64,000 bases of DNA from Arthrobacter subterraneus (GCF_900099735.1 NZ_FNDT01000002.1:1-64000), one strand, 5' to 3'. Shown: positions 9,249-18,291, numbered from the stretch's first letter. The notes: generated from the letters alone by a model not told the origin. Translations and numbers: made by a program.

Positions 9249-9635
9249 TCACCGCGCTCGACCATGCGAGTCTCGTAGCGCCACGCCTTCGGCGAGAAGG
9301 TAGCTGCGCACAGTGCCCGCGGAGTATCCCAGGCCGATACCGACACGCTCCAGAGACTCACCCTCCGCATATCTACGCGTCATTTCATCCACCTCGGAAG
9401 AGGATGGTGTGGTGCGGCGGAGACGGACTCCCCGCGCGCGCAACAGAGACGCTAGACGCTGCCGGCTCACGCCGAAGTCCCGCACGATCTTCCGCAACGT
9501 CTCACCGGTCGCGTACCGGGCTTCAGCCATGAGCAGTTCCTCCTCGCTGATGCGTGCCTGCTGCCGGACGCGTGGAGCCTCGCGACGGGGCCGATGGATA
9601 GTGCGGAGCCGGATCGCGCCGTGCATTGAACTCAT
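9249..9635 (-). CDS. Small tandem helix-turn-helix protein
   Basis: About 128 residues with two HTH-like units: LRKIVRDFGVSRQRLASLL and SLERVGIGLGYSAGTVRSYL, each followed by a short basic strand (RARGVRLRR, LAEGVALR). The N-terminus is very basic. The units resemble the DNA-binding end of serine recombinases or small element regulators, but no catalytic domain is present. The start is uncertain: ATGs at 9635 and 9626 have no clear ribosome binding site, and the frame is open upstream. It is transcribed toward the NACHT gene and ends 35 bases from it. Confidence 0.5.
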   Translation of the reverse strand: MSSMHGAIRLRTIHRPRREAPRVRQQARISEEELLMAEARYATGETLRKIVRDFGVSRQRLASLLRARGVRLRRTTPSSSEVDEMTRRYAEGESLERVGIGLGYSAGTVRSYLLAEGVALRDSHGRAR

Positions 9636-9698
9636 CCGAGCCAGGGGCGGGGCAAGTTTCGACACGCCTCCCGCTAGGTCCACCAGACAGAACATCAG

Positions 9699-9731
9699 AA
9701 TGCCTCGCCTCAGGGCGGGGCATTTTTGTTT
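9699..9731 (+). terminator. Strong intrinsic terminator with no upstream plus-strand gene
   Basis: AATGCCTCGCC pairs with GGCGGGGCATT (one T-G wobble) around a TCAG loop and is followed by TTTTGTTT. Orientation is plus. The nearest plus-strand gene ends at 9213, nearly 500 bases away, with a minus-strand gene in between, so the terminator looks orphaned. Confidence 0.75.
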
Positions 9732-9741
9732 AGATTGACCC

Positions 9742-10938
9742 ATGAACCCGCTTACCGAACTCACCCTGGAAGAACTCCGGCAACGGACCAGCATGAAGTG
9801 GCGCCGGTACCCTGACGATGTGTTGCCGCTGTGGGTGGCAGAGATGGACGTGCCGCTGGCGCCGCCCGTCCATGCCGCGCTGAAGACGGCAATCGATTCA
9901 GGCGATACCGGCTATCCTGCGGGATCCGGGTACGCGGCCGCGCTCGAACGCTTCGCAGCGGCCCGGTGGGGGTGGAACACCATGGACACCGCGCGGACCG
10001 CCCTGGTGCCGGACGTCATGATGGGGATCGTCGAGACGCTCAGGTTGATCACCGGCCCCGGGGATGTAGTTGTCCTCACGCCGCCTGTGTATGCGCCGTT
10101 CTTCGCCTTCGTGACCCACGCCGACCGTGAAGTACTTGAAGCACCGCTGGGAGTGGACGGACGGCTGGACCTCGACGGCCTCGACGGAGTGTTCCAGCAG
10201 GCGCGTGCCCGCTCGGACCGGCCGGTGTTCCTGCTCTGCAACCCGCACAACCCCACCGGCACGGTCCACACCCGCCAGGAGCTGCAAAAGGTCGCTGTCC
10301 TGGCCGGCCGCCACGGTGTGCGGGTGATCTCTGACGAGATTCATGGGCCGCTTGTCCTCGCGGGCGCGCGCTTCACGCCGTACCTCAGCGTGGCCGGCAG
10401 CGAAGACGCGTTCGCCCTGACCTCCGCGTCAAAGGCGTGGAACCTCGCAGGCCTGAAGGCAGCGCTCCTGATTGCCGGTCCGGAGGCGGAACCCGACCTG
10501 GCCCGGCTGCCGGAAGAAGTGAGCCACGGTCCGAGCCATCTCGGCGTCCTTGCCCATGCCGCGGCCTTCCGGGAAGGAGGCTCCTGGCTCGATTCGCTTC
10601 TCACCGGTCTGGAACACAACCGGGACCTTCTCCAGAGCCTCGTTGCGGCGCATCTACCGGGGGCAACGCTGCTGAGCCCGGAAGGCACCTATCTCGCCTG
10701 GCTCGACTGCAGTGCCCTCGGCCTCGGTGACAGCGCGCGGGGCGAAGGCCTCGCCGTGGTGACCGACCTCGCCGGACCAGCCCGTTTCTTCCTGGACGAA
10801 GCCCGCGTGGCGCTCAGCTCGGGGCATGTGTTCGGCCAGGGCGGCGACGGACACCTGCGAATCAACTACGCAACCCACCCGGACATCCTCACGGAAGCCC
10901 TTCAACGGATGGGCAGGGCGCTCGACGGCGGCGCCTAA
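9742..10938 (+). CDS. PatB/MalY-family PLP-dependent C-S lyase (aminotransferase fold)
   Basis: A 398-residue fold-type I PLP enzyme; family members are cystathionine beta-lyases that cleave C-S bonds to release thiols, in the cytoplasm. Seen: [18 protein letters not shown] at the N-terminus (PatB/MalY signature), [25 protein letters not shown] and the PLP lysine in [13 protein letters not shown]. No clear ribosome binding site precedes the ATG, only GATTGACCC, so the transcript may have a very short leader. It is convergent with the exonuclease gene and the two stop codons overlap by three bases. Confidence 0.88.
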   Translation: MNPLTELTLEELRQRTSMKWRRYPDDVLPLWVAEMDVPLAPPVHAALKTAIDSGDTGYPAGSGYAAALERFAAARWGWNTMDTARTALVPDVMMGIVETLRLITGPGDVVVLTPPVYAPFFAFVTHADREVLEAPLGVDGRLDLDGLDGVFQQARARSDRPVFLLCNPHNPTGTVHTRQELQKVAVLAGRHGVRVISDEIHGPLVLAGARFTPYLSVAGSEDAFALTSASKAWNLAGLKAALLIAGPEAEPDLARLPEEVSHGPSHLGVLAHAAAFREGGSWLDSLLTGLEHNRDLLQSLVAAHLPGATLLSPEGTYLAWLDCSALGLGDSARGEGLAVVTDLAGPARFFLDEARVALSSGHVFGQGGDGHLRINYATHPDILTEALQRMGRALDGGA

Positions 10939-11864
10939 CCGCGCGCGGCGTACGCCTTCAGCACACGGTCAGCAGCGCCGCCAAGGTTCCAGTCCGCGGC
11001 GAGTTTCTTCAGCGTCTCTTCCTTGGCTGCATCGAGAGGCCGGATCTGCGCATCGAAGTGTCCAAGGTCAAGATCCCGGACCACTCCCACTACCGTTGGG
11101 GCGACAGCGAGGTAGTCGGCGGCCGCCGTGATCTTCTGGCGGACCGAGGCGGACATGGCGCTGGATGGATCGGTGCTCGCCTCGATGATGCCGTCGAGGT
11201 CCACGAATTCCCTGAGCAGACTCGCCGCGGTCTTGTCCCCGATGCCCGGGACCCCGGGAAGCCCGTCGGAAGCGTCCCCCCGGAGAGCGGCGAAGTCGGC
11301 GTACTGGCCGGGAAGGACCCGATACTTTTCGACCACCGTCACGTCGGTGACCGCTTCCAGCCTGCTCATGCCGCGGGCGGTGTAGAGCACGCGGACCCGC
11401 GTGTCGTCGTCGACCAGCTGGAACAGGTCGCGGTCGCCGGTGACGATGTCGACCGGCGTCGTAGCCTGGCTGGCGAGGCTGCCGATCACGTCGTCTGCCT
11501 CGTGGTCCGCTGCGCCGATGACGGGTGCGGCCAGGGCAGCCAGGACCTCGCGGATCAGCGGTAGCTGGGCTACGAGGCCTTCGGGGGTCTCCTCCACATC
11601 GGGGCCCCCGGAAACTTTTCTGGCCACCCGGTGTTCCTTGTAGCTGGGAATCAGGTCCACGCGCCATTGCGGCCGCCAGTCATCATCCCAGCAGGCGACG
11701 AGGTGCGTCGGCTCATAGTCGGTCACCAGCCGGGCAATCATGTCCAACAGGCCGCGCACGGCATTGACGGGCGTTCCATTCGGTGCCTTGAGACTGTCCG
11801 GCAGGCCATAAAAGGCACGGAAGTACAGTGACGGCGTATCCAGGAGCATCAGTCGTTCGGCCAC
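10935..11864 (-). CDS. 5'-3' exonuclease (Pol I N-terminal domain/FEN type)
   Basis: A 309-residue stand-alone flap/5'-3' exonuclease without polymerase domains. Motifs: [50 protein letters not shown] and the helix-hairpin-helix [16 protein letters not shown]. These are the metal-binding aspartates and DNA-binding loop of the family. The GTG at 11864 has GGGAGG 8 bases upstream and gives the usual length; the ATG at 11849 is an alternative. The frame is open further upstream but the added residues are not family-like. Such proteins remove RNA primers or flaps in repair and replication. Confidence 0.88.
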   Translation of the reverse strand: MAERLMLLDTPSLYFRAFYGLPDSLKAPNGTPVNAVRGLLDMIARLVTDYEPTHLVACWDDDWRPQWRVDLIPSYKEHRVARKVSGGPDVEETPEGLVAQLPLIREVLAALAAPVIGAADHEADDVIGSLASQATTPVDIVTGDRDLFQLVDDDTRVRVLYTARGMSRLEAVTDVTVVEKYRVLPGQYADFAALRGDASDGLPGVPGIGDKTAASLLREFVDLDGIIEASTDPSSAMSASVRQKITAAADYLAVAPTVVGVVRDLDLGHFDAQIRPLDAAKEETLKKLAADWNLGGAADRVLKAYAARG

Positions 11865-12060
11865 CCTCCGATCCTCCCACGGAAGGGCAACAGAACGACG
11901 ACGGCGGCCCGCTTTTTGGGAGGATTGCTGCCGCATGTCCATGCCGGCCGTATAACGAAGAAATAAATCCATTTGATTGAAGAAAACCCTTGAATGGGAC
12001 AGTGCAGAGGTTCACACTTTAAACCGGGCAACCAAAAGCACGAACGAGGCATGGGGATCA

Positions 12061-12221
12061 TGAACGGACTTATGCGATGCCGCCAGTGTCGGAGAACCTG
12101 GGTCGTCGAGAGCAAGACAGCTGAAACGGTGACCTCCCGGAACCACGCGTTCCTCAACCCCGGCCACCAGACCGTAACGGTGTGGAAACCCGCACAACAG
12201 CACGCCGGAGTGCCTGCCTGA
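12061..12221 (+). CDS. Small protein with one CxxC motif, unknown function
   Basis: A possible 53-residue protein beginning MNGLMRCRQCRRTWVVE, with a single CxxC like half a zinc ribbon, then a polar tail. A weak GAGG lies about 10 bases before the ATG. It lies alone in the divergent gap between the exonuclease and the App1-like gene. I do not recognise the family; coding status is uncertain. Confidence 0.35.
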
Positions 12222-12267
12222 CGGATTGGTCTGTAGATCGCCGGAGCGGCCGTGCAAGACTATCTGC

Positions 12268-13383
12268 ATGGCAACCGACAACGCATCATCCCAGCAGCCC
12301 CTGCATGACCGGGACGTTCGCGAGCGCACCCACCTCGGCCTGATGATCGGCGACACCTGGCACTCGCTTCAGACCCGGATCGCGGAGAAGCGCGGCCGCG
12401 TGGAAACCATCATCCCCTACACGGGTTATGGGACCACCAGCTGGATCCGGGTCCTCGGACGGGTTGTCCTGTCCAATCCCCGGGACCTCCGGCCGCTCGA
12501 AGGCAAGGAGATGATGAAGCCCCTCAAGGAGGGCCTTCGGGGGTGGCGCAACTTCACCAGCGCGCCGGTGCGCAACGCGGAGGTAACCCTGGAGGTCGAC
12601 GGCACCAGCCAGGTAGTGCATGCGGACCGCGGCGGAGTCATTGACGTCCATCTCGTCGTGTCGCTGGAGCCGGGCTGGCACACGGTCCGCATCAAGTCCG
12701 GCGACTCGGTGGTGGCGGACGCTCCGGTGAGGGTGGTGCGGGATGACGTAACCTTCGGCGTCGTGTCCGACATCGACGACACCGTGATGGTCACTGCCCT
12801 GCCGCGGCCGTTCCTCGCCGCGTGGAACACGTTTGTCCTCGATGAGCATGCGCGCACACCGACTCCCGGGATGTCCGTCCTCATGGAAAGGATCGTGCGC
12901 AAGCATCCGGATGCACCGGTGCTTTACCTCTCCACCGGTGCCTGGAACGTGGCCCCCGCCCTGACCCGTTTCCTGTCCAGGAACCTCTATCCGGCCGGGC
13001 CGAAGCTGCTTACGGACTGGGGGCCCACCCGCGACCGCTGGTTCCGCAGCGGCCAGGAGCACAAACGTTCCTCGCTGGAGCGGCTCGCTGAGGAGTTCCC
13101 GTCGGTGCAGTGGCTGCTGATCGGCGACGACGGGCAGCATGATGAGTCCATCTATGCGGAGTTCGCCCGGAACCATCCCCGGAACGTGCGCGCAATCGCC
13201 ATTCGGCAGCTCTCCGCCAGCGAGGCGGTCCTCGCCGGCGGCCGGTCAAAGGCAAACCCTGCAGGTTCCACGCCGGGCGTGCCCTGGATCTACGCCAGTG
13301 ACGGCGCAGGCATGTCTGACCAGCTGAGCACGATGGGCATTGTGGAGAGCACTGTCCGGATCGATCCGGAAGACGAAGCCTAA
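12268..13383 (+). CDS. App1-like phosphatase-domain protein (DUF2183)
   Basis: A 371-residue protein with the DUF2183 (App1/phosphatidate-phosphatase catalytic) domain. The key motif is FGVVSDIDDTVMVTALP near residue 170, a HAD-like DxDxT site, followed by VLYLSTGAWNVAP, FPSVQWLLIGDDGQHDESIY and VRAIAIRQL. The preceding part, IIPYTGYGTTSWIRVLGRV, is also typical of bacterial App1-like proteins. In yeast App1 is a Mg-dependent phosphatidate phosphatase; the bacterial substrate is not known. The ATG at 12268 is preferred over one at 12226, whose added residues are not family-like. Confidence 0.85.
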   Translation: MATDNASSQQPLHDRDVRERTHLGLMIGDTWHSLQTRIAEKRGRVETIIPYTGYGTTSWIRVLGRVVLSNPRDLRPLEGKEMMKPLKEGLRGWRNFTSAPVRNAEVTLEVDGTSQVVHADRGGVIDVHLVVSLEPGWHTVRIKSGDSVVADAPVRVVRDDVTFGVVSDIDDTVMVTALPRPFLAAWNTFVLDEHARTPTPGMSVLMERIVRKHPDAPVLYLSTGAWNVAPALTRFLSRNLYPAGPKLLTDWGPTRDRWFRSGQEHKRSSLERLAEEFPSVQWLLIGDDGQHDESIYAEFARNHPRNVRAIAIRQLSASEAVLAGGRSKANPAGSTPGVPWIYASDGAGMSDQLSTMGIVESTVRIDPEDEA

Positions 13384-13385
13384 GC

Positions 13386-14510
13386 CTAAGCCTGCTGCCC
13401 GTCTGAGCTTTCCGGGTCCGGCGCTTCCTCCGCATGGGGCGAGCCGGACTCGGCGCGCACCGTCAGGAGGATCCGGCGCAGGTCCATGCCGAGCGCCGCG
13501 GTTGCCTGGATGCGTTCCTCGGCTGCTGCACTGGAGGAGATCTGCTGCATCAGGTGCTCAACGGCATCCTCGGCCGCGGTCATGGTGGCGCCCTCGGCAT
13601 CCCATTCATCCACGGCTTTGGCGGTGAGCGCCATTGCGTCGCCCAAAGGCTCCACCAGCGCGGGCGGCAGGGGGGTGGACTCGGGTGTATGCCAGATGAC
13701 TCCGGCAAGCACCTCGGTCATGTTCTGGACGTGGAATCCGACCCGTTCCATCGCCTGCAGCCACAGGTAGTCCGCGTTCAGATCGCGCTTGTGCCGCCGT
13801 CGTCGTAGGTTCCCATGCCGGCTGGTGTCCGCGAGCTGGACCGCGGACCGTACCTCTTTCCCGAGGTCGCTCAGGCGGCCCTCCCGTTCCGCCCAGTCTT
13901 CATGCTCGGGGGGCCATGACTCGGTGATGGCCGCCGCCATATCCCCGAGCTGACGGGCAAGGAGCGCACGGAAGTCCTGCAGTCCCCGGACGGCACCGTC
14001 CAGGTGCAGGGGCGGGAACACCAGCATGTTGACGCCGAGGCCCACAATCACTCCCACCAGCATCTGGATGAGGTACCCGAAGGAATACTCCTCCGGGTTT
14101 TCGCCGCCCACCAGGAGCACAAACAGGGAAGCGATGGGGATCCAGTCGCGCCCGGCGCCCAGCCGTGGAAGGCCGGCGGCGAGCACTCCGACGCCCACCA
14201 CGATCGCCACCGACACGACGGAGACGTCCCCGATGATGATGATCGGAAATGCCAGCGCGAACCCTACTGCCAGGCCGATGAGCGTCTGCACGCCCTGCCG
14301 GGCCGAACCCGCGACGGTGGGGTACATGGACGCGACCGCCCCGAGCGGCGCGTAGTACGGATACTCGGCGGCAACACCGGGTACACGCAGGGCGATCCAC
14401 CAGGCGATCGCCGCCGCGAGAGCGGTCTTGACAGCCAGGAGAACCCGCTCGTGCGTGATCAGCTGCCGTGCGTGGGTCCGTGCTTGCGAACCGGTAAGTA
14501 GGCTTGGCAT
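13386..14510 (-). CDS. FUSC-family membrane protein (aromatic acid exporter type)
   Basis: A 374-residue integral membrane protein with about six hydrophobic segments in the first 165 residues (ALAAAIAWWIAL, TLIGLAVGFALAFPIIII, VAIVVGVGVLAAGL, IASLFVLLVG, LVGVIVGLGVNMLVF) and a long polar helical C-terminal half. This is the arrangement of the FUSC/YccS/ArAE group, proposed to export aromatic acids or similar solutes. No membrane-fusion partner is nearby. It is convergent with the App1-like gene two bases away and divergent from metF. Confidence 0.8.
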   Translation of the reverse strand: MPSLLTGSQARTHARQLITHERVLLAVKTALAAAIAWWIALRVPGVAAEYPYYAPLGAVASMYPTVAGSARQGVQTLIGLAVGFALAFPIIIIGDVSVVSVAIVVGVGVLAAGLPRLGAGRDWIPIASLFVLLVGGENPEEYSFGYLIQMLVGVIVGLGVNMLVFPPLHLDGAVRGLQDFRALLARQLGDMAAAITESWPPEHEDWAEREGRLSDLGKEVRSAVQLADTSRHGNLRRRRHKRDLNADYLWLQAMERVGFHVQNMTEVLAGVIWHTPESTPLPPALVEPLGDAMALTAKAVDEWDAEGATMTAAEDAVEHLMQQISSSAAAEERIQATAALGMDLRRILLTVRAESGSPHAEEAPDPESSDGQQA

Positions 14511-14653
14511 TTCTTCAGTATGGCAACCGATTATGAGAGTCAGATGAACGCGCCGGAGACACCGGCCCGGAAGAATGTTGCGTAATAGCGCAATAATCTT
14601 GAAGCCCGCAGCGGCGGTGCCGTAACGTTCAGATCAAGTTACTTCCGTAACGG

Positions 14654-14704
14654 GTCAGCGACTCCCAATTTCAGGGAGTGTGGGTGCCCCCATGTGGGCC
14701 TGAC
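14654..14704 (+). ncRNA. Candidate structured leader RNA of metF (three-way junction)
   Basis: GTCAG (14654-14658) pairs with CTGAC (14700-14704) and encloses two hairpins: ACTCCC/GGGAGT with a 7-base loop (14661-14679) and TGGG/CCCA with a TGCC loop (14681-14692). The second hairpin can be replaced by GCCC/GGGC (14686-14699), so two states are possible. It does not match the SAM-I, SAM-IV, SAH or cobalamin riboswitch consensus as I know them. Structure is read by eye only. Confidence 0.35.
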
Positions 14705-14780
14705 ATTTGTTTCGCAGGAGTTCTCCCTGCCGCGCGGCCGCGCGGTGCCCGGGATGCAGCCTGCCTCCTTTTCCCTTAAT

Positions 14781-14794
14781 GCATACCGGTATGC
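14781..14794. promoter_or_regulatory. Perfect 14-bp palindrome, candidate operator upstream of metF
   Basis: GCATACCGGTATGC is its own reverse complement and lies 41 bases before the metF start. Its size and position suit a dimeric repressor; no regulator gene is adjacent. Confidence 0.4.
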
Positions 14795-14835
14795 CGTACC
14801 CGGCACCTGGATGTCCTTAACGACCGAGGATACGA

Positions 14836-15780
14836 ATGTCTCCACCATCAAAGTCGGCTCACTCCGTAGGCCCCCCTGCTTCCGAGCCGTACCCCGCCCT
14901 GTCCTATGAACTCTTTCCTCCCCGCAGCACCAGTGCTGCGGAAACCCTCTGGTGCACAATCCGCGAACTGGAGCAGACCAGCCCGGACTATGTATCCGTA
15001 ACCTATGGAGCCTCCGGTTCCAACCGGGATACCGCCGTCGACCTGCTGTCCCGGCTCCTCACGGAGACCGCATTGCGGCCCCTGGCCCACCTCACCTGCG
15101 TGGGAAACACCCGGGAGTACCTCCTGGACCTCGTGGATGAACTGATCACCCTCGGCGTCCGCGGCATCCTCGCGCTCCGGGGCGACACGCCGAAGGACCC
15201 CGGGGCGGGCCCCGGCGACCTGTCCTACGCCAGCGACCTGGTGAAGCTCGTCCGCGAAGCCGAGCGCCGGCGGACCGCGCATCTGTGCGCAGGCAGATTG
15301 GCCGTCGGTGTGGCGGCGTACGCCACGCGGCACCCCGAGTCGCCGAGCTTCGATCACGACATCGAGGCGTTGCTCGCCAAGCAGGCGGCAGGGGCCGATT
15401 TCGCGATCACTCAGGTGTTCTTCTTCCCCGATCACTTCCAGAGGCTGGTCGCGGCAGCACGCCGCGCCGGGGTGGACATCCCCATCATCCCGGGCGTGAT
15501 GCCGCTGACCAGCGTGCGCAGGCTCGACCGTTTGAGCGAGCTGGCCGGCATCGAAATGGACTACGCACTGCGTGACCGGCTGGCCGCAGCGGAGGACGAC
15601 GCAGCGCGCCGCCGCATCGGCGTCCAGGCAACGGTGGACCTTGCCAATGCAGCGCTCGACGCCGGCGCCCCGGGGATCCACCTGTACACCTTCAACGAGC
15701 ACGCGGCAGCGCTGGACGTGCTTGACAGCCTTCAGCTCCGCCGGCCGCCCGTTCCACGCGGGCTCGTCCGCACCGCTTGA
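14836..15780 (+). CDS. metF: 5,10-methylenetetrahydrofolate reductase
   Basis: Reduces 5,10-methylene-THF to 5-methyl-THF, the methyl donor used by the next gene. The 314-residue protein is a standard MetF flavin barrel: LSYELFPPRS near the N-terminus (catalytic Glu), YVSVTYGASGSNRDTAVDL, HLTCVGNTREYL, ILALRGDTPKDPG, ADFAITQVFFFPDHF, IIPGVMPLTSVRRLDR and GIHLYTFNEHA. GAGG stands about 8 bases before the ATG. It is followed 32 bases later by metE, so the two form a methionine operon. The structured leader and palindrome upstream are the likely control region. Confidence 0.95.
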   Translation: MSPPSKSAHSVGPPASEPYPALSYELFPPRSTSAAETLWCTIRELEQTSPDYVSVTYGASGSNRDTAVDLLSRLLTETALRPLAHLTCVGNTREYLLDLVDELITLGVRGILALRGDTPKDPGAGPGDLSYASDLVKLVREAERRRTAHLCAGRLAVGVAAYATRHPESPSFDHDIEALLAKQAAGADFAITQVFFFPDHFQRLVAAARRAGVDIPIIPGVMPLTSVRRLDRLSELAGIEMDYALRDRLAAAEDDAARRRIGVQATVDLANAALDAGAPGIHLYTFNEHAAALDVLDSLQLRRPPVPRGLVRTA

Positions 15781-15812
15781 CGAATTTACGAAACCAGCAA
15801 AGGACACCATCC

Positions 15813-18140
15813 ATGAGCAGCACATTCCCCACAGCAACCATCGTCGGCTACCCACGCATCGGCCCCCGCCGCGAACTGAAGAAGGCAGTCGAGTCCTACT
15901 GGGCCGGCCGTACCTCGGCGGCCGAACTCGAGACGGCCGCAGCAGAGCTTCGCGCTTCCTCCTACGCCCGCCTCACGAAGCTCGGACTGGAGGCCGGCAA
16001 CTACTCGATCCCGGCGTCGTTCTCCCTCTATGACCAGGTGCTGGACACCGCAGTCACCTTCGGTGCCGTCTCTGACCGCTTCAAGGACCTGTACGACGCC
16101 GACGGCTCGCTTGGCCTGGACGCCTACTTCACGCTCGCCAGGGGCGACAGTGAACGCCAGCCGCTTGAAATGACCAAGTGGTTTGATACCAATTACCACT
16201 ACCTCGTCCCGGAGATCGGCCCGGACACGGCCTTCTCGCTGGCGAACGACTGGATCCTGCGGGACGTGCGTGAGGCGGCCGAGGCGGGATATACGGTGCG
16301 TCCCACGCTGATCGGCCCCGTGACTTTCCTGCTGCTCAGCAAGGCCGCCGACGAGGCACCCGCCGGTTTCAACCCCCTCAGCCGCCTCGACGACCTGCTG
16401 CCGCTGTACCTCGAGCTGCTGGGCAAACTGGCTGAAGCCGGCGTGGAGTGGGTCCAGCTCGAGGAGCCTGCCCTGGTAGCGGATCAGGCGGTCCCGGAGA
16501 GCGAGGTGGCCGCCGCCGTCGAACGCGCCTATGCCGTCCTGGCTGCGGAAGCGCAGAACCGTCCGGCGATCCTGGTCACCAGCCAGTACGGGTCACTCGG
16601 CTCCCTGCTGCCCGTCCTCGCCGGGACCGCCATCGACGCGCTGCACATCGACGTGTTCAAGGGCAGCGTCCCGGCAGCATCCGAGCTGGCCCGGCTGGGG
16701 GAGACCACCCTCGTGGCGGGCGTTGTGGACGGACACAACATCTGGAAGGCGGACCTCGGGGTTGCCGCCCAGAAGCTGACCCTCCTTGAAGGCACCGTGA
16801 AGAACCTTGCGGTTTCCACCTCCACCTCCCTGCAGCACGTGCCTCTCGACGTGGAGGACGAGCAGCAGCTCGACGCGCAGCTGCGCAGCTGGCTGGCGTT
16901 CGCCGACCAGAAGGTGGTTGAGGTGGTGACCCTTGCCCGGGCCATCGGAAATCCGGGAGCCATCGATGCTGACATCGCTGCGGCCGCTGAGGTACTGGCC
17001 TCCCGCGCCGGCGCACCCGGAGTGAACCGGGCGGAGGTGCGTGCACGCACCTCGGCCCTCTCGCCCTCGGACTTCACCCGCGGCGACTACGCCGTCCGGC
17101 TTGCCGCCCAGGAAGAGGCGCTGAAGCTGCCGGCCCTGCCCACCACCACGATCGGATCCTTCCCGCAGACCTCGGAGGTGCGCTCGGCCCGTGCCCGCGC
17201 CAACAGGGGAGACCTCACCGCCGAGCAGTACCGGCAGCTGATGCAGGATGAGATCAGGCGCGTCATCGACCTGCAGGAGGAACTCGGCTTCGACGTCCTC
17301 GTGCACGGCGAACCCGAGCGCAATGACATGGTCCAGTACTTCGCCGAGAACCTCGACGGCTTCGACGTCACGGTGCACGGCTGGGTCCAGTCCTACGGAT
17401 CGCGCTGCACCCGCCCGTCCATCCTGTGGGGCGATGTCAGCCGCCCGGAACCGATCACCGTTCCGTGGACCCAGTTCGCCCAGTCACTCACCGACAAGCC
17501 GGTCAAGGGCATGCTGACCGGTCCGGTCACCATCCTCGCGTGGTCCTTCGTGCGTGATGACCTGCCCCTCGGAGAGACGGCAAACCAGGTGGCCCTCGCC
17601 CTCCGCGACGAGGTGACCGACCTCGAAGCCGCAGGCATCAGGGTGATCCAGGTGGATGAGCCGGCGCTGCGCGAACTCCTGCCGCTGCGCAGGGAAGACC
17701 AGGCGGAGTACCTTGAATGGTCCGTCAACTCGTTCAAGCTCTCCACCGCCTCGGCAGCACCTGCCACGCAGGTCCACACGCACCTGTGCTACTCCGAGTT
17801 CGGGGCGATCATCGACGCCATCGACGGCCTGGACGCGGACGTCACCTCCATCGAAGCGGCGCGGTCCCGCATGGAAGTGGTGCACGATCTCGAGGCGCAC
17901 GGCTTCAGGCGCGGCGTCGGCCCGGGTGTCTACGACATCCACTCGCCGCGTGTTCCAGGACAGGATGAGGTTGCCGAGCTGCTCGAGAAGGCTGTACAGC
18001 ACGTGCCGGCGCGCCAACTCTGGGTCAACCCGGACTGTGGGCTGAAGACCCGCGGCTACACCGAAACCGAGGAATCGCTGCGGAACCTCGTCAACGCGAC
18101 GGTGTCGGTGCGGTCACAGCTGGAGGCTCCGGTCTCCTGA
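15813..18140 (+). CDS. metE: Cobalamin-independent methionine synthase
   Basis: Transfers the methyl group from 5-methyl-THF (polyglutamate) to homocysteine to form methionine. The 775 residues have the two-barrel MetE layout: N-terminal TATIVGYPRIGPRRELKKA, and C-terminal TTTIGSFPQT, FDVLVHGEPERNDMVQYF, QSYGSRCTRP and the zinc site formed by HTHLCYSEF and NPDCGLKTR. The ATG at 15813 has AAAGGA 8 bases upstream; an upstream in-frame ATG overlaps the metF stop and is not supported. No cobalamin riboswitch fits in the 32-base gap, so control must come from the metF leader. Confidence 0.96.
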   Translation: MSSTFPTATIVGYPRIGPRRELKKAVESYWAGRTSAAELETAAAELRASSYARLTKLGLEAGNYSIPASFSLYDQVLDTAVTFGAVSDRFKDLYDADGSLGLDAYFTLARGDSERQPLEMTKWFDTNYHYLVPEIGPDTAFSLANDWILRDVREAAEAGYTVRPTLIGPVTFLLLSKAADEAPAGFNPLSRLDDLLPLYLELLGKLAEAGVEWVQLEEPALVADQAVPESEVAAAVERAYAVLAAEAQNRPAILVTSQYGSLGSLLPVLAGTAIDALHIDVFKGSVPAASELARLGETTLVAGVVDGHNIWKADLGVAAQKLTLLEGTVKNLAVSTSTSLQHVPLDVEDEQQLDAQLRSWLAFADQKVVEVVTLARAIGNPGAIDADIAAAAEVLASRAGAPGVNRAEVRARTSALSPSDFTRGDYAVRLAAQEEALKLPALPTTTIGSFPQTSEVRSARARANRGDLTAEQYRQLMQDEIRRVIDLQEELGFDVLVHGEPERNDMVQYFAENLDGFDVTVHGWVQSYGSRCTRPSILWGDVSRPEPITVPWTQFAQSLTDKPVKGMLTGPVTILAWSFVRDDLPLGETANQVALALRDEVTDLEAAGIRVIQVDEPALRELLPLRREDQAEYLEWSVNSFKLSTASAAPATQVHTHLCYSEFGAIIDAIDGLDADVTSIEAARSRMEVVHDLEAHGFRRGVGPGVYDIHSPRVPGQDEVAELLEKAVQHVPARQLWVNPDCGLKTRGYTETEESLRNLVNATVSVRSQLEAPVS

Positions 18141-18154
18141 CCGTGCCGCCCCGC

Positions 18155-18219
18155 CCGCCGGGTGCGCCACTGAACAGGCTTTGCCGCAAGGTATCGCTGT
18201 CCAGCTGCGCACCCGGCGG
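18155..18219. terminator. Long inverted repeat after metE
   Basis: CCGCCGGGTGCGC (18155-18167) and GCGCACCCGGCGG (18207-18219) are perfect 13-bp complements around 39 bases. The repeat lies between the convergent metE and lysR-type genes. There is no T-run, so it may be a bidirectional terminator or another type of hairpin. Confidence 0.5.
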
Positions 18220-18226
18220 CGTTTAA

Positions 18227-18291
18227 GAGGCCGTTCCTAGGCGTTTAGGGCGGCCGTTCCCAGCGCTTCAGGCGGCTGTTCCTAGGCGGGA
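18227..18291. repeat. Three imperfect tandem repeats of about 23 bases
   Basis: The units begin GGCCGTTCCTAGGCGTTTA, GGCCGTTCCCAGCGCTTCA and GGCTGTTCCTAGGCGGG. The last unit covers the stop codon of the LysR gene, so the repeat has grown into its 3' end. Confidence 0.5.

Larger units (their letters stand above)
14511..14835. promoter_or_regulatory. Divergent regulatory region between FUSC gene and metF
   Basis: This 325-base gap holds no convincing gene. It contains TTGCG/CGCAA around TAATAG near 14580, two CCGTAACG copies flanking about 14620-14652, a compact foldable segment at 14654-14704, a 16-bp GC palindrome at 14730-14745 and a 14-bp palindrome at 14781-14794. The plus-strand part is probably the metF 5' leader. 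Confidence 0.5.

Noticed and set aside
9640..9690. tRNA 3'-end-like sequence ending in CCACCA near the island edge
   Set aside because: No T-arm or acceptor stem pairs correctly and no direct repeat is found, so it is not supported as a tRNA-type attachment site.
14620..14835. SAM-IV, SAH or cobalamin riboswitch before metF
   Set aside because: GGTGCC-like words occur but the required conserved cores and stem order are not present.
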